Shown here: positions 1-10,571 of the stretch, in pieces
How positions within the stretch are numbered: the first letter of the stretch is position 1
How the letters are laid out: every line of letters starts with the position of its first letter
NCBI GenBank assembly: GCA_964628685.1
Contig: CAZVNM010000002.1
Span: forward strand, 186,001 to 250,000
Direction of reading: 5' to 3'
Length of the DNA stretch: 64,000 bases
DNA from: CALMEC01 sp964628685
Lineage (GTDB): Bacteria > Actinomycetota > Thermoleophilia > Miltoncostaeales > Miltoncostaeaceae
Made by a program: the position numbers and the translations under genes
Notes under the pieces: model-generated
What the model was told of the DNA's origin: nothing
Databases searched by the model: none
What the model saw: the letters and a program-made list of their open reading frames with translations, nothing else

Positions 1-344
1 GCCCACCCGCATGCGTCGCGCTTGATCCGCGTGATGTCGGCGGGCTCGCCCTCGGCGTCGAAGGCGACGGTGCCGAGCTCGGGCCCGATGTCGACCATGT
101 TGCCCAGGATCCCCTGGCAGCGCACGCCGACGTCGCGGTGGGCGAGGACGCTCACCGCCTCCGAGAGCTTGGCCTCGGCGGCCTGGGCCCGGTACTCCAG
201 GAACCCGCCGCCCACCACCAGCACCGCGAGCCCCCAGACCACGGCGGGCCGACGCTCCTCGCCCCGGTACTGCATGTAGAGCAGCCAGGCGAGCACGGCG
301 GCGCCGAGCGCAACCAGGAGGAGTCGCAGCGAGAGGTGGTGCAT
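1..344 (-). CDS. Hypothetical membrane-anchored protein, 3' part cut by window edge
   Basis: This open frame on the minus strand starts at an ATG at 344 and runs off the left edge, giving 114 residues with no stop. The N-terminus carries two hydrophobic stretches (about residues 4-22 and 32-48) around a charged MQYRGEERR loop, so it is probably membrane-inserted. A soluble part follows with the pattern VGVRCQG, then MVDIGPELGTVAFD, then IKRDAC. The two cysteines may be structural or metal-binding. I have an impression of similar hypothetical proteins in actinobacteria but cannot name a family. No function is assigned. Its promoter would lie in the repeat-bearing region to the right, which it shares divergently with dnaK. 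Confidence 0.6.
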   Translation of the reverse strand, partial: MHHLSLRLLLVALGAAVLAWLLYMQYRGEERRPAVVWGLAVLVVGGGFLEYRAQAAEAKLSEAVSVLAHRDVGVRCQGILGNMVDIGPELGTVAFDAEGEPADITRIKRDACGW

Positions 345-377
345 GTCCCCAGTCCATCGGCCGAAGCGGCGTCGGGC

Positions 378-569
378 TGAACGTGGGGCGCGTATCCGGT
401 CCATGGACGCGTCCGCGCACGCCCTGGTGCCTGGCACGTAACTTGCGCGGACGCGTCCATGGGTGGCAGAGGAGGCCCTGTGAACGTCGGGCGCGTTTCG
501 GTCGTCGGCACTCGCGCACGCCCTGGTGCCTGGCACTTCACTTGCGCGGACGCGGTCACGGGTGGCAGA
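378..569. repeat. Two copies of a ~90-bp repeat upstream of dnaK
   Basis: Units at about 378-470 and 481-569 share TGAACGT(G/C)GGGCGCGT, then a 24-bp identical core (414-437 and 513-536) containing CCTGGTGCCTGGCAC, then ACTTGCGCGGACGCG and GGGTGGCAGA. The first unit also holds a perfect 19-bp inverted repeat, 401-419 with 444-462, which would form a long hairpin with the GTGCCTGGCAC core in its loop. The second unit has lost most of the left arm. No ORF in this stretch looks real. The layout resembles REP/RAYT-type palindromic repeats, but no transposase is nearby. Confidence 0.75.
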
Positions 570-633
570 CGGGCCTCTGCGGTCGCCCCCTGCGATCGCA
601 ACATGTTGATCGCACACCCTTCATGTCATGTGA

Positions 634-654
634 CTTGACATGCATCGACTCATA
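634..654 (+). promoter_or_regulatory. HAIR-like operator for HspR
   Basis: CTTGACA, a 7-nt spacer and ACTCATA match the HspR-associated inverted repeat (CTTGAGT-N7-ACTCAAG) at 5 of 7 positions in each half. The site overlaps the dnaK -35 box and part of the spacer, where a repressor would block RNA polymerase. The hspR gene is the fifth gene of the operon, so autoregulation is expected. This is inferred from sequence and from the known actinobacterial system. Confidence 0.65.
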
Positions 655-663
655 TCGCAGAAT
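635..663 (+). promoter_or_regulatory. dnaK operon promoter
   Basis: TTGACA (635-640) is separated by exactly 17 bp from CAGAAT (658-663), a good vegetative-type promoter. The leader to the dnaK ATG is about 80 nt and carries a GGAGG Shine-Dalgarno at 737-741. The HAIR-like operator overlaps the -35. Confidence 0.65.
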
Positions 664-752
664 GCTCTCAACCACAGATGTCTCCGGCGGTGGATCGGTC
701 CAAACCGGCCGTCGTGCGGAGGCGACACCCGTAATTGGAGGCAGCAGCACAC

Positions 753-2648
753 ATGGGAAAGACGATCGGAATCGACCTCGGGACCACGAACTCGTGCGTG
801 GCCGTGCTCACCGGCGGTGAGCCCGAGGTGCTGCCGAACGCCGAGGGCGGTCGAACCACCCCGTCGGTGGTGGCGTTCACCAAGTCGGGTGAGCGTCTGG
901 TCGGCGCCGTGGCCAAGCGGCAGGCGGTCACCAACCCCGAGAACACGGTCTTCAGCATCAAGCGGTTCATGGGGCGCAAGTACGCCGAGGTGGACGAGGA
1001 GATGACGATCGTGCCGTACAAGGTCGTGCGCGGCGCGAACGGCGACGTGCGCGTGGAGGCCGACGGCAAGGAGTACTCGCCGCCCGAGATCAGCGCGATG
1101 ATCCTGCAGAAGCTCCGCGCCGACGCCGAGGCGTTCCTCGGCGAGAAGGTGACCGACGCGGTCATCACGGTGCCGGCGTACTTCAACGACGCCCAGCGTC
1201 AGGCCACCCGCGACGCCGGCAAGATCGCCGGCCTCGACGTCAAGCGCATCATCAACGAGCCGACGGCCGCGGCGCTCGCCTACGGCCTGGACAAGGACAC
1301 CGACCAGACCATCCTCGTCTTCGACCTGGGCGGCGGCACCTTCGACGTGTCGGTGCTCGAGATCGCCGACGGCGTGTTCGAGGTCAAGTCCACCGCCGGT
1401 GACAACCACCTGGGCGGCGACAACTTCGACAAGGCCGTCGTCGATTGGATGGTCGCGGAGTTCAAGCGCGACAACGGCATCGACCTCTCCAGCGACAAGA
1501 TGGCGCTGCAGCGGCTCTACGAGGCCGCCGAGAAGGCCAAGATCGAGCTCTCGACCACCGCCACGGCGCAGATCAACCTGCCGTTCGTCACCGCGGACGC
1601 AAGCGGCCCCAAGCACCTCGACCTCTCCCTCTCGCGGGCCAAGCTCGAGGAGCTCGTCGCCGACCTGCTGGACCGCCTGGTCGGTCCGACCAAGCGCGCC
1701 ATGGAGGACGCCGGCAAGGACGTCACCATCGACCACGTCGTGCTCGTCGGTGGCATGAGCCGCATGCCCGCGGTGCAGGAGCGCGTCAAGCAGCTGACCG
1801 GCAAGGAGCCCCACAAGGGTGTCAACCCGGACGAGGTCGTCGCCATCGGCGCGGCCATCCAGGGCGGCGTCCTCTCGGGCGACGTCAAGGACGTCCTGCT
1901 GCTCGACGTGACCCCGCTCTCGCTCGGCATCGAGACCAAGGGCGGCGTCTTCACGCGCCTCATCGACCGCAACACCACGATCCCCACCAAGAAGAGCCAG
2001 GTGTTCTCCACCGCGGAGGACAACCAGTCGCAGGTCGAGATCCACGTGCTGCAGGGTGAGCGCGAGATGGCCTCCTACAACAAGACACTCGGCAAGTTCC
2101 AGCTGGTGGGCCTGCCGCCGGCGCCGCAGGGCGTGCCGCAGATCGAGGTCACCTTCGACATCGACGCAAACGGCATCGTCAACGTGTCGGCCAAGGACCT
2201 GGGCACCGGCAAGGAGCAGAACATCCGCATCGAGGCGTCCAGCGGACTGTCCGACGACGAGATCCGCAAGATGGTCTCCGACGCCGAGTCGCACGCCGAC
2301 GAGGACAAGCGCCTGCGCGCCCTCGCCGACGCGCGCAACAACGCGGAGGCCCGCGCCCATGAGGGTGAGCGTCAGATCAAGGAGCACGGCGACAACATCG
2401 ACGCCGAGCTGAAGCGCGACCTGGAGGGCGCCATCGCCGCCGCCAAGGACGCCGCCCAGGGCGAGGACGTCGACGCCATCGAGCAGAAGGCGCAGGCCGT
2501 CACCGACCTGCTGCACAAGCTCTCGGAGCAGCTCTACCAGCGGGCGGCCCAGGAGCAGCAGGCGGGCGCGGACGGTGCGGGTGCGGCCGGCGAGGAGCCG
2601 GTCGAGGACGCCGAGTACGAGGTGATCGACGAGGACGAGACCAAGTGA
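753..2648 (+). CDS. dnaK: Chaperone DnaK (Hsp70)
   Basis: This is the ATP-dependent Hsp70 chaperone, which works with DnaJ and GrpE in cytosolic protein folding. The 631-residue product is full length. It opens with the phosphate-1 motif IGIDLGTTNS (residues 5-14). Other landmarks are FDLGGGTFDVS near residue 190, HLGGDNFD near 218 and the adenosine motif VVLVGGMSR near 328. A substrate-binding domain and an acidic tail ending EVIDEDETK follow. I chose the ATG at 753 because GGAGG lies 11 nt upstream; an in-frame TTG at 735 precedes the ribosome-binding site and is unlikely. It is the first gene of the heat-shock operon and is probably repressed by HspR through the HAIR-like site. Confidence 0.98.
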   Translation: MGKTIGIDLGTTNSCVAVLTGGEPEVLPNAEGGRTTPSVVAFTKSGERLVGAVAKRQAVTNPENTVFSIKRFMGRKYAEVDEEMTIVPYKVVRGANGDVRVEADGKEYSPPEISAMILQKLRADAEAFLGEKVTDAVITVPAYFNDAQRQATRDAGKIAGLDVKRIINEPTAAALAYGLDKDTDQTILVFDLGGGTFDVSVLEIADGVFEVKSTAGDNHLGGDNFDKAVVDWMVAEFKRDNGIDLSSDKMALQRLYEAAEKAKIELSTTATAQINLPFVTADASGPKHLDLSLSRAKLEELVADLLDRLVGPTKRAMEDAGKDVTIDHVVLVGGMSRMPAVQERVKQLTGKEPHKGVNPDEVVAIGAAIQGGVLSGDVKDVLLLDVTPLSLGIETKGGVFTRLIDRNTTIPTKKSQVFSTAEDNQSQVEIHVLQGEREMASYNKTLGKFQLVGLPPAPQGVPQIEVTFDIDANGIVNVSAKDLGTGKEQNIRIEASSGLSDDEIRKMVSDAESHADEDKRLRALADARNNAEARAHEGERQIKEHGDNIDAELKRDLEGAIAAAKDAAQGEDVDAIEQKAQAVTDLLHKLSEQLYQRAAQEQQAGADGAGAAGEEPVEDAEYEVIDEDETK

Positions 2649-2658
2649 CGACCGACCG

Positions 2659-2689
2659 CCCGGCGCGCGACATCCGGTCGCGCGCCGGG
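2659..2689 (+). terminator. Strong GC hairpin between dnaK and hsp20
   Basis: A perfect 13-bp stem (2659-2671 with 2677-2689) closes a 5-nt loop just after the dnaK stop. There is no T-tract. It could act as a partial terminator or as an mRNA processing and stability element that makes dnaK more abundant than the downstream chaperones. Confidence 0.6.
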
Positions 2690-2730
2690 ACCCCCAAAGC
2701 ACCTTCCCAGCATCACGAGGAGACCCAGAC

Positions 2731-3165
2731 ATGAGCGTTGTCCGTTTCGAACCACTCCGTGACCTCACGTCGTTCCGCGACGACTTCAACCGCCTCGTCA
2801 GCCGCACCTTCGGCGACGGCGAGCGCACGTGGACACCGGCCGTCGACGTCATCGAGACCGGCGACTCGGTCGTCCTCAAGGCGGAGCTCCCCGGCCTCAC
2901 GGCCGAGGACGTCGACGTCGAGGTGGACGAGAACGTCCTCACCATCTCCGGCGAGCGCGAGTTCCGCGACGAGGTCGAGGACGGCAGGTACCACCGCATC
3001 GAGCGCAGCTACGGCCGCTTCTCGCGCAGCCTCACGCTGCCGCAGGGCATCAAGGCCGATGCCGTCTCCGCCACCTTCACCGACGGCGTCCTCCAGGTCA
3101 CCGTCCCGAAGGCCGACGAGGTCCGGCCGCGCAAGGTCACCATCGACACGGGTGCGCCGGCGTGA
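2731..3165 (+). CDS. Small heat-shock protein, Hsp20/alpha-crystallin family
   Basis: This 144-residue ATP-independent holdase is expected to bind unfolding proteins and pass them to DnaK or ClpB. The alpha-crystallin domain spans roughly residues 34-135, with PAVDVIETGDSVVLKAELPG at the start, the conserved LTISGEREF strand, and GVLQVTVPKA near the end. A GAGGAG Shine-Dalgarno lies about 10 nt before the ATG. Its position between dnaK and grpE is less common than the plain dnaK-grpE-dnaJ order. Its stop codon overlaps the GTG start of grpE, so the two are translationally coupled and the whole set probably forms one operon. Confidence 0.93.
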   Translation: MSVVRFEPLRDLTSFRDDFNRLVSRTFGDGERTWTPAVDVIETGDSVVLKAELPGLTAEDVDVEVDENVLTISGEREFRDEVEDGRYHRIERSYGRFSRSLTLPQGIKADAVSATFTDGVLQVTVPKADEVRPRKVTIDTGAPA

Positions 3166-3818
3166 CCGACCCCCGTCACACATCGGACGCGGCACCCGGC
3201 CCGGGCGCCGCCGCGGACGCCGGGCGACCCGAGGGATCGCCCACCAACCCGTTCGACGCCCACGTCGCGTCCGACCCCACCACCGACGCGCCCACCCGGC
3301 CGGCCGAGCCGGGTGGCGGCGCACCCACCCCCGACACCGATGCGGGGGGCGGCGGCGAGCTGGATCGGCTCACCGCCGAGCGCGACCAGTACCTGGACGC
3401 CCTGCAGCGGCTCAAGGCCGAGTTCGACAACTACCGCAAGCGCGTCGAGCGCGACCGCCAGGCCCAGCAGATGGCGGGTGTCCGCGATTTCGTGGGCGAC
3501 CTCCTGCCGGTCATCGACAACCTGGAGCGCGCGGTCGGCGTGTCCGGCGGCGCCGCCGCCGAGCAGATCGTCACCGGCGTCGAGATGGTGCGTGTGCAGC
3601 TCGCCCAGCTCCTCTCCACGCGTGGGGTGGACGAGATCGACGCGCACGGTTCGGTGTTCGACCCGGAGGTGCACGACGCCGTTGCACAGCACCCGACGCC
3701 CGAGCACCCGGAGGGCACGGTCATCCACGTGATGGAGCGCGGATACCGGCTCGGTGAGTCGGTCATCCGGCCGGCGAAGGTCGTCGTCGCCACGTCCCCA
3801 CCCGGAGGTGACACCTGA
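3162..3818 (+). CDS. grpE: Nucleotide exchange factor GrpE
   Basis: GrpE releases ADP from DnaK. The product is 218 residues if translation starts at the GTG (3162) that overlaps the hsp20 stop as GTGA. The first ~65 residues are a Pro/Ala/Asp-rich disordered extension. A coiled coil follows (LTAERDQYLDALQRLKAEFDNYRKRVERD), then the GrpE head with LLPVIDNLERAV and the C-terminal GYRLGESVIRPAKVVVA. In-frame starts further upstream lie inside hsp20 and were discounted. It overlaps dnaJ by one base (ATGA arrangement). Confidence 0.95.
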   Translation: MTDPRHTSDAAPGPGAAADAGRPEGSPTNPFDAHVASDPTTDAPTRPAEPGGGAPTPDTDAGGGGELDRLTAERDQYLDALQRLKAEFDNYRKRVERDRQAQQMAGVRDFVGDLLPVIDNLERAVGVSGGAAAEQIVTGVEMVRVQLAQLLSTRGVDEIDAHGSVFDPEVHDAVAQHPTPEHPEGTVIHVMERGYRLGESVIRPAKVVVATSPPGGDT

Positions 3819-4921
3819 TGGACCGCGACCTCTACGAGGTCCTCGGTGTGTCGAAGGACGCGTCCGCGGACGACATCAAGAAGGCATACCGAAAGCTCGC
3901 CCGTCAGTACCACCCGGACCACAACGCCGGCGACACCGCCGCGGAGGAGCGCTTCAAGGAGATCTCGCACGCCCACGACGTGCTGAGAGACCCGGAGAAG
4001 CGCAAGCAGTACGACATGGGTCCGATGTACGGCCCCGGCCCCGGCGCGTCCGGGACCGCCGGCTTCGACATGGGCGACTTCGACCTGCGCGACATCTTCG
4101 GCGGCATGTTCGGCGGCGGACGCGCGGGTGGCGCCGGCGGGCCGGCGGGTGCGGCCGGTGCTCAGGCGGGGCGACCCCGGCGCGGGCAGGACGTGCAGGT
4201 CGACGTCACGCTGTCGTTCGACCAGGCGATGTCGGGCGCCACGGTGCCGGTCACGTACGAGGTCGACGAGGCGTGCGACGAGTGCAGGGGCACCGGCGGC
4301 ACGCCCGGGGCCAAGTCGACGCTCTGCCCCGAGTGCCGCGGACGCGGCGTCATCGGACGCAACCTCGGCGGGTTCGAGGTGCTCAGCCAGACCTGCCCGG
4401 TCTGTCACGGCGCCGGCACCGTGGTGGACACGCCCTGTCCCAAGTGCGAGGGGCAGGCCGTGCGCCACGTGCGCCGCACCGAGCAGGTGAAGATCCCGAA
4501 GGGCGTCAAGACCGGCACCAAGGTCCGCAAGCGCGGCAAGGGGCAGGCCGTCCCGGGCGGGACGCCGGGTGACCTGATCGTGGTCACCCACGTCATCCCC
4601 AGCAAGCGCTTCACCCGCAAGGGCGACAACCTGGAGGTCGCGGTCCCGGTCACCTACGCCGAGGCGGTCCTCGGCGCGAAGGTGGAGGTGCCGACGCTCA
4701 ACGGCCGAGTGGCGGTGACGATCCCGCCGGGCAGTCAGGACGGCCGCGCGCTGCGCGTCCGCGGCAAGGGCGCCCCGCACGTGAAGGGTGAGGGGACCGG
4801 CGACCTCATCGCCCGCATCCACATCCAGGTCCCCGACCGCCTCACCGACGAGCAGCGCGAGGCCCTCGAGGCCTACGCCAAGCTCGACACCTCCGAGCCC
4901 AGGAAGACGCTCCTGTCATGA
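3818..4921 (+). CDS. dnaJ: Co-chaperone DnaJ
   Basis: DnaJ (Hsp40) delivers substrates to DnaK and stimulates its ATPase. The 367-residue product has an N-terminal J domain with the catalytic HPD in YHPDHNAG near residue 32. A Gly-rich linker follows (about residues 68-120). Then come four zinc-binding CxxCxG repeats beginning CDECRGTG, CPECRGRG, CPVCHGAG and CPKCEG, and the C-terminal substrate-binding domains. The ATG overlaps the grpE stop and its own stop overlaps the hspR start, so all are cotranslated. Length and domain order are those of a type I DnaJ. Confidence 0.96.
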   Translation: MDRDLYEVLGVSKDASADDIKKAYRKLARQYHPDHNAGDTAAEERFKEISHAHDVLRDPEKRKQYDMGPMYGPGPGASGTAGFDMGDFDLRDIFGGMFGGGRAGGAGGPAGAAGAQAGRPRRGQDVQVDVTLSFDQAMSGATVPVTYEVDEACDECRGTGGTPGAKSTLCPECRGRGVIGRNLGGFEVLSQTCPVCHGAGTVVDTPCPKCEGQAVRHVRRTEQVKIPKGVKTGTKVRKRGKGQAVPGGTPGDLIVVTHVIPSKRFTRKGDNLEVAVPVTYAEAVLGAKVEVPTLNGRVAVTIPPGSQDGRALRVRGKGAPHVKGEGTGDLIARIHIQVPDRLTDEQREALEAYAKLDTSEPRKTLLS

Positions 4922-5332
4922 CCCCCGACCCGCGCCCCCTGTTCATGATCGGCATCGCCGCCGAGCTCGCGGGCATGCATCCGCAGACGCTTCGCATGTA
5001 CGAGCGGCGCGGGCTCATCACCCCGTCGCGCTCACGGGGCGGCACGCGCCTCTACAGCCACGCCGACGTCGCGCGCCTGCGTCAGATCCAGGAGCTCTCC
5101 GAGGCCGGTTTCAACCTCCTGGGCATCGAGCGCGTCATGCACCTCGAGATCGAGCTGCAGGCCGCCATGGAGCGCGTGCGTGCGCTTGAGGCCCAGATGC
5201 TCGCGCAGGCGGCCGCCGCCATGGAGGAGCTCCAGACGCTGCGGCGCACCGCCGCCACCGATCTCGTGCCCGCCGCCCGCGGCGGGCTTCCCGCAACCAT
5301 CATCCACCCCGTGATCCGAAGGGGACAGCCGT

Positions 5333-5343
<11 letters not shown>
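4918..5343 (+). CDS. hspR: Heat-shock repressor HspR, MerR family
   Basis: This 141-residue MerR-type regulator has an N-terminal winged helix (AAELAGMHPQTLRMYERRGLITP) followed by a helical region (LRQIQELSEAGFNLLGIERVM) and a Glu/Ala-rich coiled coil. In Streptomyces and mycobacteria HspR represses the dnaK operon and clpB with DnaK as co-repressor, and the same role is inferred here. The start ATG overlaps the dnaJ stop and the 3' end overlaps clpB by 11 nt. The C-terminal tail (HPVIRRGQPYGR) is short and basic. The operator is the HAIR-like site upstream of dnaK. Confidence 0.9.
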
Positions 5344-7927
<2,584 letters not shown>

Positions 7928-7939
7928 GGGAGGGGTGGT

Positions 7940-7971
7940 GGTGCCGGCGCCCGGAAGCGGACGCCGGCACC
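7940..7971 (+). terminator. Hairpin after clpB
   Basis: GGTGCCGGCG (7940-7949) pairs perfectly with CGCCGGCACC (7962-7971) across a 12-nt loop, 12 nt after the clpB stop. There is no T-run, as is common in GC-rich actinobacteria. It is the likely end of the chaperone operon. Confidence 0.6.
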
Positions 7972-7983
7972 GTGGATGCAGTG

Positions 7984-8318
7984 ATGATGTTGACCGGTCC
8001 GCACACGTTTCGGATCGACGATCCGGAGAGCGGGCGGCCGGCACCGCGGATCCGTGTGGTCACACGCCCGACACACGCCTGATCGCCGATGCGTCCGATC
8101 GGCGCGGCTGGATGCTCGACGAGGTCCACTTCGTCAGCGCCTGGATCGACCTGGGTGTCGACGCGATCGAGGAACACCGGTGCGCGGTCGTTCTGATGGA
8201 GTCGATCGAGTGCGGGACGCCGCGGACAACGGATGCGTCCCTGATGGAGCTGGGCCGCGATGCCCCGACGCTGCACCGCCTGCGGACCGTGGCCGCGGGC
8301 GTGACCGGACCCGCGTGA
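7984..8318 (+). pseudogene. Possible frameshifted small ORF
   Basis: From the ATG at 7984 one frame reads MMLTGPHTFRIDDPESG and stops at 8080-8082. The frame that takes over there continues as DRRGWMLDEVHFVSAWIDLG to a stop at 8318. Both halves read like protein, and together they would give about 110 residues, so a single indel near 8070-8085 is suspected. No ribosome-binding site or family match is apparent. The rest of 7928-8525 holds the clpB hairpin and the upstream region of the next gene; I see nothing else in it. Low confidence. Confidence 0.25.
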
Positions 8319-8525
8319 CGCCAGCGGGTGCGGATCCCGGCATGACGTCATGGAATCCACCGGTTGCGGATCGATGCCCACTCCCGCCGTGCGCTGAGCG
8401 GTGTGAGTGGGAAATCCAATCGACCCTGTCGAACCGTTCAATTGCGCTGTTGTGTCACGGATGCGTAGGTCCGTTGTGACGATTGGGTGTGGCGATGTGA
8501 CGTGTGGCTGCGGGATGCTGATGGC

Positions 8526-9422
8526 ATGGGTGCACGACGACGGCATGGCGGACGCAAGCGGCGGCGGCGTGGGGCGTCCCTCGGTCCGGACGTTGGGCCG
8601 GTAACCCGCGGTCACGGAGGCGGTTCGGCCGCAGATCCGGTGGTGGCGGCCGATGAAGCGGTCTCCTCCTCCGCCTCCCCGTCAGATCCTTCGTCGGACC
8701 GCGTCGGTGTGGACCGTGCGGCTGAGGATCTGTCGGCGGTCGGCTGTGTCATCTGTGGAGGTGCGGACGGGGTTGGCCGTTTCCACATGACGCACCGCGT
8801 GGAGGTGGTGCTGTGCCGGGCCCACCGCGACCCGGGCTACCTGGGGCGCGACGGCGGTCGCGCGTTCACCGGGTGGTTGGACCGGGTGTGGCGGGGCCAC
8901 GGTGTGTTGACGTCGGCGCGACGCGCGGCGCTTCGTGCGCACCGGCGGAGGTTCGGTGCGCGGCCGGATCGGTCGGACTGTCCGGGGAGCTACAGTTGGC
9001 CGGAGTTGCGCCTGGAGGCGGAGCGGCGGTTCGCCGGTCACGAGGATCCCCGTGCGGTCATCGCCGATCTGCGCGTGCGTCACCGGGACGACCGCGCGCG
9101 GGTGCCCTCGGTGCAGACGATGCGCCGATGGTTCCGGGAGGGGCGGTGGCTCGACGGTGACCGCCGGGCGCGTGGTGGCCGGCGGCGTGTGTCGGCGGAG
9201 CGTCGGCCGCGCAACAGGTTGCTGGCGGCGGTGCTGGGCCAGAGGCCGCGGCGGACCTGGTACACGCCGAGTGGCAAGCCGCCGTGTCCGTGGCGACATC
9301 TCACGGTGCCGGGGATGAGCATGGACGTCTTCCATCCGTGGGGTGCGATCTTCTTCGACATGTCCCGACGAGAACCCGACGAGGACGACTTCGGCACCAG
9401 GTGGAAACACGGTTCCTCCTGA
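8526..9422 (+). CDS. Zinc-finger/HTH protein of an unrecognised family, copy A
   Basis: The 298-residue product begins MGARRRHGGRKRRRRG, a very basic stretch, followed by a low-complexity linker. A putative zinc site follows with spacing C-x2-C-x9-H-x2-H-x6-C-x2-H (CVICGG...FHMTHR...LCRAH). Next come an Arg-rich helical segment (RRAALRAHRRRFG), PGSYSWPELRLEAERRF, and VIADLRVRH leading into PSVQTMRRWFREGRWL, which looks like a helix-turn-helix. The C-terminus ends FFDMSRREPDEDDFG. Copy B at 56403-57305 has the same length, zinc spacing and ends. The ATG at 8526 was chosen because both copies then start alike; GATGCT lies 6 nt upstream and could be the -10 of a leaderless mRNA. DNA binding is inferred. 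I do not recognise the family. Confidence 0.8.
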   Translation: MGARRRHGGRKRRRRGASLGPDVGPVTRGHGGGSAADPVVAADEAVSSSASPSDPSSDRVGVDRAAEDLSAVGCVICGGADGVGRFHMTHRVEVVLCRAHRDPGYLGRDGGRAFTGWLDRVWRGHGVLTSARRAALRAHRRRFGARPDRSDCPGSYSWPELRLEAERRFAGHEDPRAVIADLRVRHRDDRARVPSVQTMRRWFREGRWLDGDRRARGGRRRVSAERRPRNRLLAAVLGQRPRRTWYTPSGKPPCPWRHLTVPGMSMDVFHPWGAIFFDMSRREPDEDDFGTRWKHGSS

Positions 9423-9661
9423 CGTCGCGCCGGCTCTCGACCCGGCGTGCATCGAGGCCATCTCTGAGAGTGTCATCGACTGAGCTGCGGCTGTCGTGTG
9501 CTGTTCGTTGGCTGCGCTGCAGCGATCCCCCGCGACTGATCGGGCACCCTTGGTGCGGTCGTACGTGTGGTCTGGCGTGACTTGAACGCTTCTGGGCGGT
9601 GCACGTGGATAGGAGCGACGCCCGGAGCCTGACGGCCCACCCCGGGTGCACGTGGAACACG

Positions 9662-9696
9662 CGTTCAATCGCCCCGTGCGCTCGTCCAATTGAACG
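9662..9696. repeat. Inverted repeat with TTCAAT motif
   Basis: CGTTCAAT (9662-9669) and ATTGAACG (9689-9696) form perfect 8-bp arms separated by 19 bp. The same TTCAAT-plus-GC motif occurs upstream of both zinc-finger/HTH genes (near 8439 and near 57390), so it may be a regulator-binding site. The rest of the 9423-9756 gap shows no convincing gene. Confidence 0.45.
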
Positions 9697-9756
9697 GTTG
9701 GAAACGCGGTGCGACCTCCGCTCAAGCCGGGGCAGCGCGCTGTCGATGGCAGCTCC

Positions 9757-10488
9757 ATGGACGACGATCCATACCGGCGGCCGCCGCCGCCCGAGCCGGT
9801 CACGCGAGCCCTTCGGGGCGCGATGGTGGTCGCCATCGTCATCGACGCCGCCGCACTTGGGCTGCTCGCGTGGGCGTTCTTCAACACCACTGGGCGTGAA
9901 CAACTGCTGCTGATGGGAGTCGCCACCGCCGTGACGCTGTTCTCGGGGCCGGTCGCCATGCGGACCGTCGGGGTCCAAGATCTGTCCAAGGCCGCCGCCG
10001 CCCTCACGGCGGAGCACATCGTCCCGCCCGTGGCCGAGACATCGCGGCCGGACATCTCGATTGTGCTTCCGCTCCACCCCCGCAACGAGATCGAGGACAT
10101 GTTCCTGCAGGAGGTGCGCGGCCCGCTTCCGGGGTTCCTTCCGCCGCCTCCGCCGCGAACTCCCGATGCGCCTGCGCAGATCGTAATCGACGCCGCGGGC
10201 GTCACGTTCCCCGCGTGGCTGCAGCGACGCCACGGCGACCGGGAGCAGACCATCCGGGTCCCGTGGGACGACGTCCTGCGCTGGACGGTCGACGGAGACC
10301 CGACGGACCACACCGTCGCCCGCGTTCATCGTGTCGACCTCCGCACCGGTCAGCCCCTGGAGCTCCGTCGCGACTTCGTGATGGATGAGGTGGCGCTTCT
10401 CGACGCGGTCCGCGGTCTCGGCAGAACGGAGATCGCCGTGCACGACGAGGTGGGCGTCCCCGCTCCCCGGTCCTTCCGGATCTCCTGA
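9757..10488 (+). CDS. Hypothetical membrane protein
   Basis: This 243-residue protein starts MDDDPYRRPPPPEP, has two transmembrane helices (about residues 20-42 and 50-68, AMVVAIVIDAAALGLLAWAFF and LLLMGVATAVTLFSGPVAM), and then a soluble C-terminal domain of about 170 residues with a proline run (PPPPPR). The soluble part contains IDAAGVTFPAWLQRR and VPWDDVLRWTV, which resembles the strands of a PH-like or DUF-type domain, but I cannot name one. The start is uncertain because there is no obvious Shine-Dalgarno; an in-frame start exists at 9709. It points towards the TetR gene and may be monocistronic. Confidence 0.65.
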   Translation: MDDDPYRRPPPPEPVTRALRGAMVVAIVIDAAALGLLAWAFFNTTGREQLLLMGVATAVTLFSGPVAMRTVGVQDLSKAAAALTAEHIVPPVAETSRPDISIVLPLHPRNEIEDMFLQEVRGPLPGFLPPPPPRTPDAPAQIVIDAAGVTFPAWLQRRHGDREQTIRVPWDDVLRWTVDGDPTDHTVARVHRVDLRTGQPLELRRDFVMDEVALLDAVRGLGRTEIAVHDEVGVPAPRSFRIS

Positions 10489-10571
10489 GGACGCGGGCTC
10501 GGTCATCGACGACCGGCGTCCGTTCATCGCCGGTTCGGAGTGGGACGACCGACCGGTCGCCCTTCGTCTGC

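Noticed and set aside
621..2999. 792-codon minus-strand ORF opposite dnaK
   Set aside because: It is the antisense shadow of a highly conserved gene; GC-rich third positions keep the opposite frame open. Its composition (Val/Leu/Arg/Asp-rich) matches no family.
8682..10313. 543-codon minus-strand ORF spanning copy A and the next gene
   Set aside because: It crosses two plus-strand genes with recognisable features and has Arg/Ser-rich composition typical of shadows.
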